DNA from: Talinum fruticosum
Lineage: Eukaryota > Streptophyta > Magnoliopsida > Caryophyllales > Talinaceae
Length of the DNA: 64,000 nucleotides
Assembly (NCBI GenBank): GCA_021018815.1
Contig: JAITYX010000074.1
Span: 310,001 to 374,000 of the forward strand
Direction of reading: 5' to 3'
Under the pieces are notes generated by a model, which ran no database searches, was not told the DNA's origin, and saw only the letters and a list, made by a program, of their open reading frames with translations. Position numbers and translations under genes: made by a program. Within the stretch, counting starts at the first letter, position 1; each line of letters opens with the position of its first letter. Positions 26,474 to 39,800 of this stretch are shown here, piece by piece.

Positions 26474-27137
26474 TTGATTTTGTTATCCTGACAAGTTAGC
26501 CCCCTTGGAGATCTTCTGACTGCATTATTTTCATTGAATTTATACAGTTTTCCTCGACTCCTTTTCTTTTAGTGGAGGAAGGAAGGGAGAAAGAAGGGGG
26601 AGTGGGTGATTTTGATCCACACATCAAAGTTGTATAAGGCTAATGAGTTACGACCATTTTGTAGTATGAGGGATTGTACCATCAAAGCAGAGTTTATCGC
26701 CTTATTTTAGGTGGTTCCTATGGGTAGGTTAGGAGTGACCTCTTTGCCTATCCATTTTAAGCCCTTTTTTATTTCCTGTTGTTTTGTGCTTTGGATTAGT
26801 GGACTGTAGGAAAAAGAAAAAAAACTTTATAAACTATCATTTGTTTCAATTTAATAGAATAATAGAAATTCAGTTACAACTTACAACCTTTTAAAATTTG
26901 TTTCAATTTGTTATCAAAATTTGTTTTGAGGAGATTCGGAGAGATTGTCATTATTGTTATAGTAGTGATGGGTTATTAATGTGTGTTCAAATCATGCATC
27001 TACTAGTACTATGAAATTGTATTGAGAATTATTACTTATTTTTCAGAGCGTAAAATGAGGATAATTAGTCATATTCAGGAGTGGTGGGAACATTTGATTG
27101 AAGTTTGGTTTTAAATGTCATACAATTGTCAATATTT
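26474..27137. other. 3' region of the DnaJ gene and spacer
   Basis: The first few hundred bases are probably the 3' untranslated region. The rest is unique AT-rich sequence with nothing recognisable. Confidence 0.5.
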
Positions 27138-29150
27138 TTTTGGTTTTTTTTTTTTTTTTTTTTTTTGCAAAGGGTAAAAAAATTGTACACATTCAACCTT
27201 AGGTAGCCCTTCTTATAAGAATTCTACCTAAATTATTATTAACAATGCCAAGTAGTTGGAGAAGGGACTAAGTGCCCCAAATGTGTCGACCAATCAGCCT
27301 GACCTGTTAACTTCTCTAAAAATATGATTGATGTTACAACTTGTGAAATTCCTCATAAGACGAACGATGTCTTGAATAATGATGTCGACTTGCCATGGTG
27401 GATGAATAATTCCTTTGACGGCATCAACGATAATTTTGTTGTCTCCCTCTATTTGGAGTCTCTAAACTTTAACTTTGACAGTTTCTTGTATTCCAAACCC
27501 GAGTGCACTAGTTTCGACAACCATAATAGAAGTTTGACGACCATAATAGAAGTTTGTCCCAAATTTGCTGCTCCTACACTCAACATGTTACCTTCCTCAT
27601 TTCGTAGAATAAATCTCATAGTCTGCCTTATTATTTATGACTAATCCGTCAACGTTGAGCTTGATCCATCCATATAGAGGTCTATTCTATTTGACAAGAC
27701 GCACTTGTTTTTGCAAGGAATGGTTATTTGTAGCGTAGAGGTCTTTAGGTGAATTTCTCGTCCTTAAAATCCATTCCGCAAACGCCCTCTTTGCCCTAAT
27801 AATGGTTTTGATGTGGTTGAACTCTTCATTGTTGAAGATGAGGGCATTTCTCTCCTTCCAAATGCTCCATATCAAAACAAAAAAAAACACCCTATGCGAG
27901 TTGATTTGGTTGGAGTGAAGATCTCGCCGCTGGATAATAGCTTTACCATTTAGGTTGTGAAAGATGAAGTTGACATGGTGAATCCAATTATGGTTTGTAG
28001 TTGTATCCCACACTCGATATGTAGGTGGGTAAAGGAAAAAAGGTGATTTTCCGTCTCGTCATGAGTGTTGCAAATCTTACAAATCGGATCAATTTGAATT
28101 CTTACGTTAGCTAACCTCTTCCCGAGTGGAATTCCCTCATAAAGAAATTGCCATGGAAGATTTTAATCTTTGGTGGGATGCAAGTTTTTCAAATCCAATG
28201 ACCATCATATCTATCATGATCAAGATTATTTTGTGCTAGTCTAGTAGTCGTTTTTGTAGAGAACAACCCATTACCCAATAGACCACAACATCTTTCATCC
28301 GCAATGGGGTAGATCGGTAATGGTAAACTTCTAACAGACATCCACCACATTTGGTGGTAAGATAGCATGCAAGTTATGGATGTTTCAAATGTTCTCATTA
28401 GTAATAAATCGCTCACTTTGGTTTGTAAATCAAGATTGGTAGGATCATACCCTATAACTCGGAGTAAACTCCGGTTAAGGCACCGGTTGTCGATCCGGAA
28501 GAAAATGTCTTTCCCATTTCCAATTTTCCATCTAATACCCTTATTAAATAACGTAAAATATTTGGACAAAGACTTCCAAACCCACGAATTTATGTTTCTT
28601 AGTTTTCTTGAGAATAATTTCCCTTTATTAGCATATTTCGCAATCATGTGCTTGAGACCACAAATTATCCGGTTCTTTAGGTAATTTTCAGACAAGTTTG
28701 CACTGAAAAGCAGTATTAATGTCTTCTACTTTACGAATGCCTAACCCTCCCTTGTCATTTGATTGACAAATGCAATCCTAGGCTATCATAGGCATACCCT
28801 TTTTGTTATCTATTTTCCGAAAAAAAATTTCTATTAATTACGTCAAACAATTTGGTCGTATGTTTTGAAAGTTTAAAACATTGTATAGAATGAGTTGGTA
28901 GGGATCTAAGATTAAATTGAATAAGAACCACTCTAGCAGCTTTAGACAGAGAATTAGCCTTCCAAAAGTTGAGGTTTCTGCTAGCACTACTCAATAATCG
29001 ATGAAAATAATAGAATCTTCTTTTTATTTTGGATTGCGGAACACCCCAAATACTTATCTAATGATTCAACAATAAGAATATGGAAAAGGGCAGAAGTTAT
29101 TTCCTTATCCCTTCTAGCAGCATTGGGAGCTAAAATCAAACCATAAATTT
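27138..29150 (-). mobile_element. Decayed, 5'-truncated LINE (non-LTR retrotransposon)
   Basis: Read on the minus strand, broken frames give the end of the reverse transcriptase (FWKANSLSKAARVVLIQF and a following LRSLPTHSIQCFKL; 28994-28806), the linker (WKIGNGKDIFFRIDN; about 28500), a zf-RVT zinc-binding segment (ICKICNTHDETENHLF; about 28050-28100) and an RNase H-like end (WIKLNVDG, later ITSCNINHIFREVNRSG-like; 27660-27300). A run of about 25 T at 27141-27166 is the poly-A tail in this orientation. Several frameshifts and stops make it inactive. Confidence 0.85.
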
Positions 29151-30175
29151 TTGGTTGTTGATATAATGATTGGTGGAGTTCACTTTTTGACTGGATGCTT
29201 TATATGTTATTCTATCTCTTTTTTTTTCCTTTTTTTCCAAATTCTTGTTTGAACCGTTGGGTTTGTTTGACACTAATTTTTGAGGTATTTCCTAGTGATT
29301 TGAATGTGTTAAACAACTATTTATTTAAAAATATAAGTGATAAATAAAGTAGTGGTTAATATAATCATTACAGATTTTTGTAGTATTTTTCAAAAGGTAC
29401 AACAAGTAACTTTTTAAAACCACTACTACTTAGGATGTGTTAAGTAAAACTAGTTATTTTAATAGTTGTTTTACAAATTATTAGTTGTTTTCTTAATTGT
29501 TAGTGTGTCAAATTGTAGTGTTACTGTTCAAGTTATTTAAATGTTCACTAAACTTAGCTGTTTAGGAAGCAAATTGATGTAAAAATGACATAAAAGAACA
29601 TGAAGGGAGGAAATTTTTTGTCACATAAAATGGATGAATTTGGAATAATAAAGGTTTGGAAAAGTTACATAGAGTAGCTTTTCAAAATCATTATATAATA
29701 ACTACATTAAAATTACGTTTGTCGAATATTTAAAATTATAACCACTAGTAAGTTGACTAGTCAAACCACTAATCTCTACCTAGATCACTAATATTGATCA
29801 TACCCCTAGTGTTTGAATATATATTTTTAAATTCATCATTTTTATTTTCTAAAAGTTTCAATGCATCATAACATTTTAAATCATTTTATATAAATCTGTT
29901 ACTTAAAGAACTACCATTAACAAATATACTAGTTAGTGTTAGCTAATTGCTAATGAAATAACTAACAACTAGCAAAACAGACTAACTATTACTAAAATAA
30001 TAACTTTTACCGAACATGCCCATTGTTGAAGCTTGGTTGTTGAAAAACATTAAGTTTTCTTGAATTTTTTTGTTTCTTTAGAATTTATACATAGATTTAT
30101 ATTTTAAAAATTGTTAATAACTTCAAATACCAAGAAATTTCCATTTTTCTTGGTGTGGGAATATTTTTTTACCAA

Positions 30176-30177
<2 letters not shown>
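29151..30177. other. AT-rich spacer
   Basis: No gene or clear repeat family recognised. Scattered AACTAGT/ACTAGTT words near 29700-29950 may belong to an old MITE. Confidence 0.35.

Positions 30178-30245
<68 letters not shown>
30178..30245. repeat. AAT microsatellite (left part, split by the Helitron)
   Basis: About 22 AAT units end exactly at the Helitron 5' terminus; about four more AAT units continue after its 3' terminus (33295-33310). Confidence 0.9.
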
Positions 30246-30246
<1 letters not shown>

Positions 30247-30398
30247 CTATACTATATATAATAGCAATCTTTTCAAAAAGATGACATGGCGGTCTGGGAG
30301 TGAATTTAGGAGTTTCGTCTAATAAGAAAATAATAATTTATCATTGAAAAAAAAATAGGTTTCCACTCATATATGGACTCTTTTTTACTCCATGCCAA

Positions 30399-30400
<2 letters not shown>

Positions 30401-30461
<61 letters not shown>
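30401..30461. repeat. AAT microsatellite inside the Helitron
   Basis: About 20 AAT units. Confidence 0.95.
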
Positions 30462-30462
<1 letters not shown>

Positions 30463-30464
30463 TA

Positions 30465-31205
30465 ATTTTTCAGAAAAATTAAACAAAATTAAAAATAATA
30501 AAATAAAAACATAATCTTAAACAAAAAGTTAAATAAATAATAAAATGCACTAAATAAATACAAAAATTAATAATTAAATTACCAAAATATTAAAACTATT
30601 TTCTGAACCTAATAGGCTAAAACCTAAAATAAAAATGAAAAAACTAAATTTATAAATTTATTAAATTAAAAACACGCTTTAACCTAAATTAGTAAATAAG
30701 TCTGAAAAATTATCAAATCAGTTATATATTATAAAATTATCTAATCATAATATAAAAATTAAATAATAATTAATCATCCTAATTAATTCATAAAAATATA
30801 AAACAGAAAATAAAAACAAAACTAAGTAGAAAATTAATAAATAACAAATATACAAAATTATATAAAAAATTAAATCAAAAATCTGAAAAATATAAAAGTA
30901 ACCTAAAATTCAAAAATATTTTTTTAGTTTTCTAGAAAAATTAAACAAAATTAAAAATAATGTAATAAAAATATAATCTTAAACATAAAGTAAAACAAAT
31001 AATAAACTGCACTAGGTAAATGAGAAAATAAATAATTAAATTACCAGAATATTAAAATTATTTTTTGGACCTAAATATATCTTAAACACCTGAAATCAAA
31101 ATGAAAAAACGAAATTTATAAATTTATTAAATTGAAGACATGCTTTAACCTAAATTAGAAAAAAATCTAAAAAATTATCAAATCAGTTATAAAAATTAAG
31201 AAAAT
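30465..31205. repeat. Direct duplication of about 275 bp inside the Helitron
   Basis: The block beginning AGAAAAATTAAACAAAATTA near 30472 recurs near 30933 with the same word order (AATCTTAAAC, TGCACTA, AATTACCA, TTTATAAATTTATTAAATT, GCTTTAACCTAAATTAG, ATTATCAAATCAGTTAT), at an offset of about 460 bases and with moderate divergence. Confidence 0.85.
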
Positions 31206-33308
31206 TAATACTAATATATTAAAAAGACTCTAACTAAACCCTATAATAATATAAAAATAAAATTAACCGAAGAAGAATAATGTTATTCTAACTTCTAACA
31301 AACTAACTAAAAAATAACAAAAACGAATAGAAAAGTAATCTGAAAATTAAAATATATTAAGACATAAAATAAAATTAATATATATAGTTATGTATTTATT
31401 TATTTAGGGTTTGGTTTGTATATTAGCTCTCATTTATTTTTATGTATATTGATATGCAATATTATTTTGGGCATGAAATATAATAATTTTGTCTAACATT
31501 ATTAATTTTTCATTGTTGATGGTGTGTTTTTAACTTGGTGCCATAAAATTGTATTGATTCAAAATATATTTATTATAAGATTTTTAAAAATAAAATCAAT
31601 AGAGCATGTTATAAAAATAATATGTAAATATTTAACTATCCGAGGAAGTAATTTGGTTATTGCATTCATCCTATGTAAAAATGATTTAATAAGCCTTAAG
31701 AAATCATAAATTAATATAATAAAAATATAACAACTATATATATACTTGATATTAATAATTAAAAATGCCTACAAGATAGAAAGTTATGATTCAAATATGT
31801 TGTGGAATAAAATGTAATGAATAAAAAGTGAGGAATTATATTGATTCGGATCGTAATTTGTGGACTTTAAGTTTTTAATTTGTGTTATGTTTAAAGGATT
31901 GCAAACTTAATATGCCAACTTCTATTAAGCCCATATGACTTCGAATAAATTCATTTGTCTCGAAATTTTTGCACAACATACGGATCATTTTTTTTTGTTA
32001 CAATTACAGTTTATTTTAATTTCTTCCTAACATGTCTATTTGTGACTTATTATTGATAAACATATTTAAATCATATCTTTTACTATTGTAAGTTTTCTAA
32101 ATTATTAAAAGATGAGTATTTTGTCATCAAACCTCCCCGCCATCTTGAAATATAATTTCATGTTACTCTTATCGTGTTAATTAATTGAGAGGAAGAGTTG
32201 TGTCTCGAGGGAAGCGAGTTGGTTGTTAATCGAGTAAAACATGTATTTATAAAACATCAATTGTATTAATATTTTTGCCCCATTGATTCACTACTAAAAT
32301 CGCGATCAATTTTCAATATAAGTACAAAACACAAATGATTTTATTAACCTACGTCGCGAATTGAACTATCATGCCCTTTATTATGATACAAATTACCTAT
32401 TATTGTTAAATATATTTGGATCACTTCTATCATATAATATTTTTCACTATTAATCTCACTATAAGTAGTTATTATATGTTTAATTATCTTTGTGTGTAGA
32501 GGTAGGTAAGAATAGATAAATAATTATATTCACCTTATAATTTAAAAAAAATGAGATCCCATTATGGGTATATGTATTCTTTTTAAGAGTTTGTGTAATA
32601 TTTAAGTCAATGATATTTTAGTAGGTTGGTTGCATATAAATATTTATTTAGGCGTCTATTAAGTTAAATTAGTATTGATTTTGTAGAGTGTTATGAGTTA
32701 TGAGTTTGATATTCTTTTATTGATTTGATGTACTTTGTGTTGTAATATTAATTCGTGACATAATGATATTTATTGTCATCTATAGGTTATCTAACTCAAT
32801 ATCTATCAATCATATATTATTCCTTTTCCTACTAATATTTACCTTTTGATAACCAAACATATTGTTACACTATTTCTATAATCGTGTAAGTGAGGATTAT
32901 TTAAATTGTTTGATTCTTAGAGGGGTTTGGCTTCTTACTATTCCAAATCACGAGTATAATATTAAAACCTTGATGATATTTTTTAACATTTTATTTATTT
33001 ATTATTTTAGATTATTTATTTATGCTTTTGAAATTTAGAATCATTGTAAGATGAATGTGTGTAAGGCTCTAGTGATTTTTATGTGTCGGGTTCGATAACT
33101 TTGATAAGTCACGAAAGCGTTTTCGTTATGAGAGGATAACATGTACAATAATGTTGTTGAAAGTAAAATTGTTCAATAAAATTAAATGATCGAGAAAAAG
33201 AAACTCACAAGTACAATATTGGTCCGTAATTTAATAATTTCTTAAGTTATGTATTATATAACATTGTTCAGTGCATAGCACGAGTCCGTACTAGTAATAA
33301 TAATAATA

Positions 33309-33576
33309 ATTCATCTATTTCAAAATACTTGTCGTTTTAAGATTATGAGGGATTATTAAGGAAACACTAAATTCATGATAAAATTTGTATTAAAGACCAA
33401 ATTGTGCTAAGATTTTATTGTAAATGAAAGAAAATTAGTGAGAAAAGGAGAGAAATAAAGTAATTAATAAGGATAAAATTGACAAATAAGTCATTAATAT
33501 GTTATTAAAATTATAAACTAATAAATATTATAAAATAAAAAATTATTTAGTGATATATATTTTAAAATGAAGGGAC
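33309..33576. mobile_element. Stowaway-like MITE, copy 4
   Basis: Left TCTATTTCAAAATACTTGTC, right GATATATATTTTAAAATGAAGG. The interior is collinear with copy 1. It lies just after the Helitron and the remainder of the AAT repeat, about 320 bases before the TDP1 start codon. Confidence 0.7.
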
Positions 33577-33898
33577 TAATAAATAAAACTTAATCAACTA
33601 TTAAAAAATTGTGAAACAACTGTAGGGTTTTGGGATGGATGTGTTGGTTTAGGAATTCTGCAGAATTCTTTTGTTCCGGTTTTTTGAAAGTGACAAGAAA
33701 TTGAAGAATTCTACATTTTTGTAGCGGCAAAATAAACTTCGCCTTCTTCTTTCAGTTTTTCTTCGTCTACGACTACGAGGTTTGTCAGTGCACTGGCAGT
33801 TGTGGCGTCCTCAGTTTCGAAGCTGCCTCTTCATTCTCTACCGCAATTTCCACTCCCACTCTCTCTCCCAAACCAAACCTCCTCCTCCTCCGCCTCCC
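33577..33898 (+). promoter_or_regulatory. TDP1 promoter and 5' leader
   Basis: The sequence turns pyrimidine-rich (CTCTCTCCC, CCTCCTCCTCCGCCTCCC) directly before the ATG at 33899, as in many plant leaders. No TATA box is obvious. The short distance between a MITE and the gene leaves little room for a promoter. Confidence 0.45.
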
Positions 33899-36800
33899 AT
33901 GGCTCCTTCTCAGGTACCTCTATCTCTCTCCCCTCTTCCTCTACTCTTATTTGTCTGTGTTCTTTCTTGATTTTGTTTTGTGCGAATTTTTCAAGGTTGG
34001 GTTTTTGATTCCGCTGAATAAGAGCTTGGAAGAGGATGATTCGGCGCCGAGGCTGCCGGTGATGGAAGGTGATAATGTCATTGGCCGTGATGATGTTGCG
34101 GTGACTGATAAGAGACTCAGTCGCAAGCACGTCACTTTGTCTGCCTCTCCTCATGACGCCTCTGCTCAATTGCTTGTCGTGAGTTTAATTTTGATGTTTC
34201 CGATTTTCGTTTGAGTTGTGGAATTCCACAGTGATGAATGTAAATGATTGTTTATATTTTTCAGCTTTTGATGATCGTCGTCTGATTTTTAAGATGGAAG
34301 AATGTGGAAGTAAAGGATTTTCAGAAATTAAGAGACTGAGCGAAGAAAATTACTCATGTGGCAAATGGTTGTGAATATCCTAGTGAACTAGCATGAATCC
34401 TATGCTTCACATGGTATCGCGTTACTAATTGTGTTTGAAGATGCAATAAAGTTTGTGCCAATAACAGCTGGTTGTCTTGTCCCTGCCTTATCATATCAGT
34501 TTTTAACGATGAATTAAACATCGAAAGGGATTCTTTTAATACGATTGATGAGCTTTTAGTTAGCTGATAGACACATTTGATGGTTTATGAAAGAAAACCG
34601 GTAAGAATCCAATGCTTGTCAATCGAATAGCAAAAAGTTATTTGCAGTTGTTTTTTTCTTTTGGTTTAAATGTTGCTATTGTGCTAAGTTATTTGGATTC
34701 CTTTGGGTGTCTTCAAATGCATACAAAAGTGTCTAATGAGTATCGTTGGGCAATTTTTGGTGGCTGCTTATGTTTTTGTCTGATGTAGAGAGTCCAAGTT
34801 TCATATTTTTTAAGGTAAACAAGGGTGCTTAGGTACTGTGTAAATGAAGGTCCTAAGTGACATGGTTATCGCTAGGTCTGTAATGCGAAATCTTGGCCCA
34901 ATGACATGCAGGAAGGAATGAATCCAGCGGTGATCAGTTCTGGGGGTCAAAAGAGGAAGTTGAATTCTAGGGAAAAGATGACTGTTAATAATGGTGATAT
35001 TATAGAGCTGATACCAGGGAGATACTATTTCAAGTATGTAACTCATAATGATGAGAGAAATTCAGCCATGGTTAGCAAAGGGAGTTCAGGAGATAAAGAA
35101 TGCAAAAACATTGGAGCTGGCTTGAAGAGAACGAGAGAAGAGTCAAACTCTGGAGGTTCTTCTGTTCACTCAGCGGTACTCACAGCTATGTCAATCCTTG
35201 TTTCATTTCTGCCTTTGTTTACTTTCCAACTTTGATGACTATGTGAATTGATCTTGGTTTTCCTTTCAATTTATGAAAAGATTAGCTACATCTTGTTCAC
35301 CCTGTTCTGGCCATATTTTTTTAATAGAAATGTGAAAGGCCGGCCCTTCCTCTCTTGAAACTAAACGATTTTTGAATATGAAAACTTTGTGCATATTGCA
35401 TGCCTTCTGTTTTGCTCATATCATTTGGCTTGTATTCTAGATTCCCTTTTTTCTGGGCCCAGTGGGAGGGGGTTTTGATGTATTCAATTCCTTGAATTCA
35501 GTGTCATTAGAAACTTGAAGAAGAATTCATATGAAGTTTCTGCTTCCCAGGCCATTGTGTAATTGAGATTTGTTTGTCATCTATGTTGGTTCTTGTGGCC
35601 TCTAATCTGGCAAGTTCGTATTCTCTGCTGGGGATTAAAAATTCGGTTTTGGTCATGATACAGAAGACTTGCTCTAATGCGGTGATCGCGTTTCATTTCA
35701 CGGATTTCGCAGGGTAAAAATGCGGTTCTCTCATCTTAAAAATCTTTCCGATGCGGCCGTTTCATCACGGAACGACCACATTTTGAATCCATGTTCTCTG
35801 CTGCAGCAACCCCTCCCAAGAAGAAAACATAAAAGTAAGGAGACATCGTTAAAGAGGGAGAGTGAGAGAAAAGAAAACAAACCAGGAGAAGAGAAAAATT
35901 AGAATCTCATGTGGTCTGGTTTGTTTTTGCATTTATATTTGTTGTTCACTTTCAAAAACTTTTCTTTGCGTTTGGGGGAGAATTGTGTTGGGTTATAGCA
36001 CATCTCCTTCCCTTCTCTTTTGAATTCTTCTGATAGTAAGTACTAGGAAGTCCAATAAGACACCTGATTTTAATGTAAAATGTACAGCAAAATGATTGGG
36101 ATTGTTAAATGTTATGATTTATGCAAAAAATCGGCGGTAAGGTAGTACATGCGATTAAGCACAATTCATGGTCTTGACATGGACATAAGCCCTTCCAAAA
36201 TCTCAACAGTTTTTGTAGATATGTTAAGAACCATTGTTAGTAAGTGGGATTGAGTGCACTTTATGTTGAATTTTGACATTGGAGTAAGCCCTTCCTAAAT
36301 CTCAATAATTTTCATAGTTGTGTGAAAAAGAACTTGGTAAGTGCGATTAAATGCAGTTTATGTTGCATCTGGACATTGGAATAAGCCTTCCTAAATCTCA
36401 AATAGTTCTGTGAAATGTTGAGAAGAACCGTTATTAATGTGATTTTTGTTTGCCATCACTAATATGCACTTTGACCGTGTGTATTTTCTCAGGAGAAGCA
36501 CAGAAGTGAGATGAAAGTAAAAGAAGAATCTTCAATAGTCAGAAATAGTGAAAATACTGAATCTAAAAGATCAAATGTTTCAACGTCAGGCAATAGTGAG
36601 GAGGCACTTCGTCATTTTCATATTCCTGATGATCAAGTGCCTTTAACTTTCCGCCTCATGAAAGTCCAAGGGCTTCCAGAATGGGCAAACACCTCATGTG
36701 TTTCTATAGATGATGTTATCAAGGTACTTTTGTAGCTTAAAGCTTTATGTTTACTTGGATCTTCATGCTCATTTTTCTTAATTTTCAGAAGCTATGCTTT

Positions 36801-39800
36801 AGTGTGTTGCATGAATGGCATATTGGCAATTGGCATTCATGAATTGACTTTTGTGAAATATCTCTGGTCAGAATCAGATGCCTTCTTGTAATAATTGATT
36901 ATTGTGTTGTAAGTGAGGAATATTGCAATCAATGATTTGGTATCAGGATCAGCATAATGATCCTCAACATTCTGTCTTTTAGTTGATCAGTCTCTCTTGA
37001 TTTGTGTTCACAAACCGCAGTACAAGAATGAAGTAGTTCTTTAATAACTTGTATTTGTTTTTTCTTTTTTGATGAACAAGGGAAATTTCGTTGGTAACCA
37101 CATTTATAGTGAAAACCATCATGAGAGGCCTCCCTTCCAGGGGTCCAGGGCTAATATGATTTGAGGCACCAATATTTGAGTCCCCTCCCTTGTAAGGAGA
37201 GGGGTTTGCATGCTTCCACCTCATCCTAGCAACTAACCCCAACCCGGACAACCCGTATTTGCATAAGAGCCCCGGATAGGGCCTAAGAGGGGCACGCCCA
37301 CTTACCTTTACAAAAGAACATTGAAAATTCCTTATTTTGATAAGGAAAAATGTTACGGACTCAGACCACATGGTGCTAAGATCATAGACACCCAAGGAGA
37401 AATAATGAACATTCATATATTGCCGCTGAATGCCTGAATCTCACTTTGGACTTGATTTGCCAAACCTCTGAGGGTGGGGTTGGGCCGACCTAGGGTCTGA
37501 GCTTATTCCATTGGCTTTTGTGAGGTACTAATTATATGTTGAAAAGAATAAGTTGAGGCCTCAAATGAAGAACATTCAAATAAGTCTGGATGCGTATAAT
37601 CACCTCAATATGCCATAAATGCATGCGAATGACTTAGATTCAGAGAAATGAGTACTCTCTTGCCTTATCAATATCCTAACTCCTAAGGCCTTTATTTCAC
37701 GAATAAGTTGCAGAAAAATTATGGCTTTGTAAGCTTTAGCAAGGAGAGAGAAGTATTCATACACAAGTCAGTCTATGAATCTAGGTGTTTATGCCTAGGA
37801 AGCATAGTATCTAATGAATAAAAGAGAGTTCAATGGATGGTGAAATGGGTATAAGCACCATTAAAAAGATGGTCTATGTAAGCTGGTGAATTTCCTTGGA
37901 ATTCTAATTATTCATTTCAAGTTATATATTCATTTTATGTACATTCTGCTTGGTGCATTCATAGTTAAGTGCATGTATTTTGTGCTACCTTAGTGTCCAA
38001 TGAGCAATGAGGTGTATATTTGTAGCTTTTCTAAATGACCTACTTCATTGTGAAAGAGGGATAGAAACTCTCATTGTTAGCATATTTGATATTGAATGAC
38101 AATTATATCTATTTCATTACAACAAAACACTCCTCAGAATCTTTTGTTATTTATCTATCTTGCGTCCAAGTGGATTTTATTATCCTTGGATTGGTGACCT
38201 TGCTTTTTAGATCGTGGTTCTTATATATTCTTTTTATAAACTTTGTTACTGAATTCAGAAAAGACAAAACCAAACTCTCAATGCATGATTTCTCAAAAAA
38301 ATGAAACTAGTAGAGCTGTAGAAGTACATATGTTCAGCTCCAAACTCGTAACATCATTTTCATCCAAAAGAACCTTCTATGTTAGTTCCACTCTCTTAAA
38401 CAGAGACCTACAATATATAATTTTTTGGATTAGGAATATATTTCGCTGATAGGCTATAGACTCTATATTTTTCTGATATGCTAAGACTCTATGTCAGTTC
38501 CTCTCTCTTAAACAAAGACCTACAATATATAATTTTTTGGATTAGGAATATACTTTACCGATAGGCTATAGACTCTATACTTGATAGGAAAGCATCATAC
38601 TAAACCATATGAAGGTCCGTTGTTTATCCGTTTTCCAATCTAAAGTAAATATGGAAGATAGACATAAAGTCATATGGTAAGAGTCCACGCAATAACGTGG
38701 CTTAATCATAATCCTTAGATAATATTCTGTTCTTGTGTGGGCTTCTGAGTGAAAGTGATATTCTCATGTATTCCTTTGTGAATCTAATATAGGAATATCG
38801 GTTTTTCTGTTCATCTTGCTCTTTGTGCTGTACACGATACTGGGACATGTCACGTTGTTTTCCTGAGTTAGGTGTACAGGGTTTGAAAGGCAGGCTGACC
38901 AATTGGTTATTTGTTCCCCCACTGCCCTTTTTATTTTGTAGGGGATGTGCTTGTTGCTTTGCTTTCAAATTACATGGTCGATATAGACTGGTTGTTGTCA
39001 GGTAATTTCCTTGCAAAGCCTGCCCCTCTCCCTGTGAATTTCTTCATTTCTTCTGTTCATAAGGTTTTGATAATTGTAGTTGCCTACTTTGCTTTTAGAA
39101 CTGGGAGCAGGTCACAGATGTTACATTTGTGAAATAAATTGAATAGCAGTGTAGAATGTGTATGAAAGTGTGATTTGTCTGCATGTAACTTATTACTGTA
39201 TTGGACCAGCACAGTGATGTGGGTGGGTCATGTTTAATTTATATTTTTCTGATGTCCTTCAAATATAGTCTTCCTGTTTACTGAGCAGGAGGCATAAATC
39301 TCCCTGGGCTCACTATTGCCGAGATTTATTATTATTATTATTTTAAAATTCTGTTTGGTTATCCAAAAGGTTCTGTGTTTTCTTCTCCTTAATAACTAAT
39401 TAGGGCTTGAGAAGAGTTGGATCATTATTTCCCTTCGGGGTACCCTAGTGCTAGATGGGATTCTCAGGGCATGTGATTTTGGATATTTGGAGGTAGCCTA
39501 CTAGTGTTAGGGTGCTTAGTTTCCTCCTGGTAGAGTGATGTCGGTTCTCCCAAGTGCATGGATGTGGCCAACTAAAGAAAAAGTTGCATTTTTCTTCAGT
39601 ATTGTAAAGTTTCCCAAGGTAATTATATCACAGAATGCAATTAATTCTCTCTTGCAAATTCAGATTACACTCCCAACCTTAGATGTTTGTGTATTTTTGG
39701 TTTAGAACATCATTAATTCTGGAGTACCATTTTGTGTTATTTGTATACAGGTGTCCCTTTTTGAGTTTCCTAGAATTTGATAAATACCAATTATTCCTTA

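Larger units (their letters stand above)
30246..33294 (+). mobile_element. Non-autonomous Helitron, 3.05 kb
   Basis: The 5' end TCTATACTATATATAATAGC and the next bases (ATCTTTTCAAAAAGATGACATGGCGG) are a typical plant Helitron start. The 3' end has the hairpin GTGC-ATA-GCAC, then GAGTCCGTACTAG, ending CTAG before a T. The element sits between A and T, the Helitron target, and there is no target duplication. No Rep/helicase frame exists inside, so it depends on another element. It contains its own AAT microsatellite (about 30401-30461) and an internal direct duplication. Confidence 0.78.

Noticed and set aside
35720..35902. Basic 60-codon frame in TDP1 intron 3 as an exon
   Set aside because: Exons 3 and 4 join in phase without it, and good paired splice sites are lacking.
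36979..37416. 145-codon minus-strand frame in TDP1 intron 4
   Set aside because: GC-rich repeat-like sequence, no known protein, antisense within an intron.
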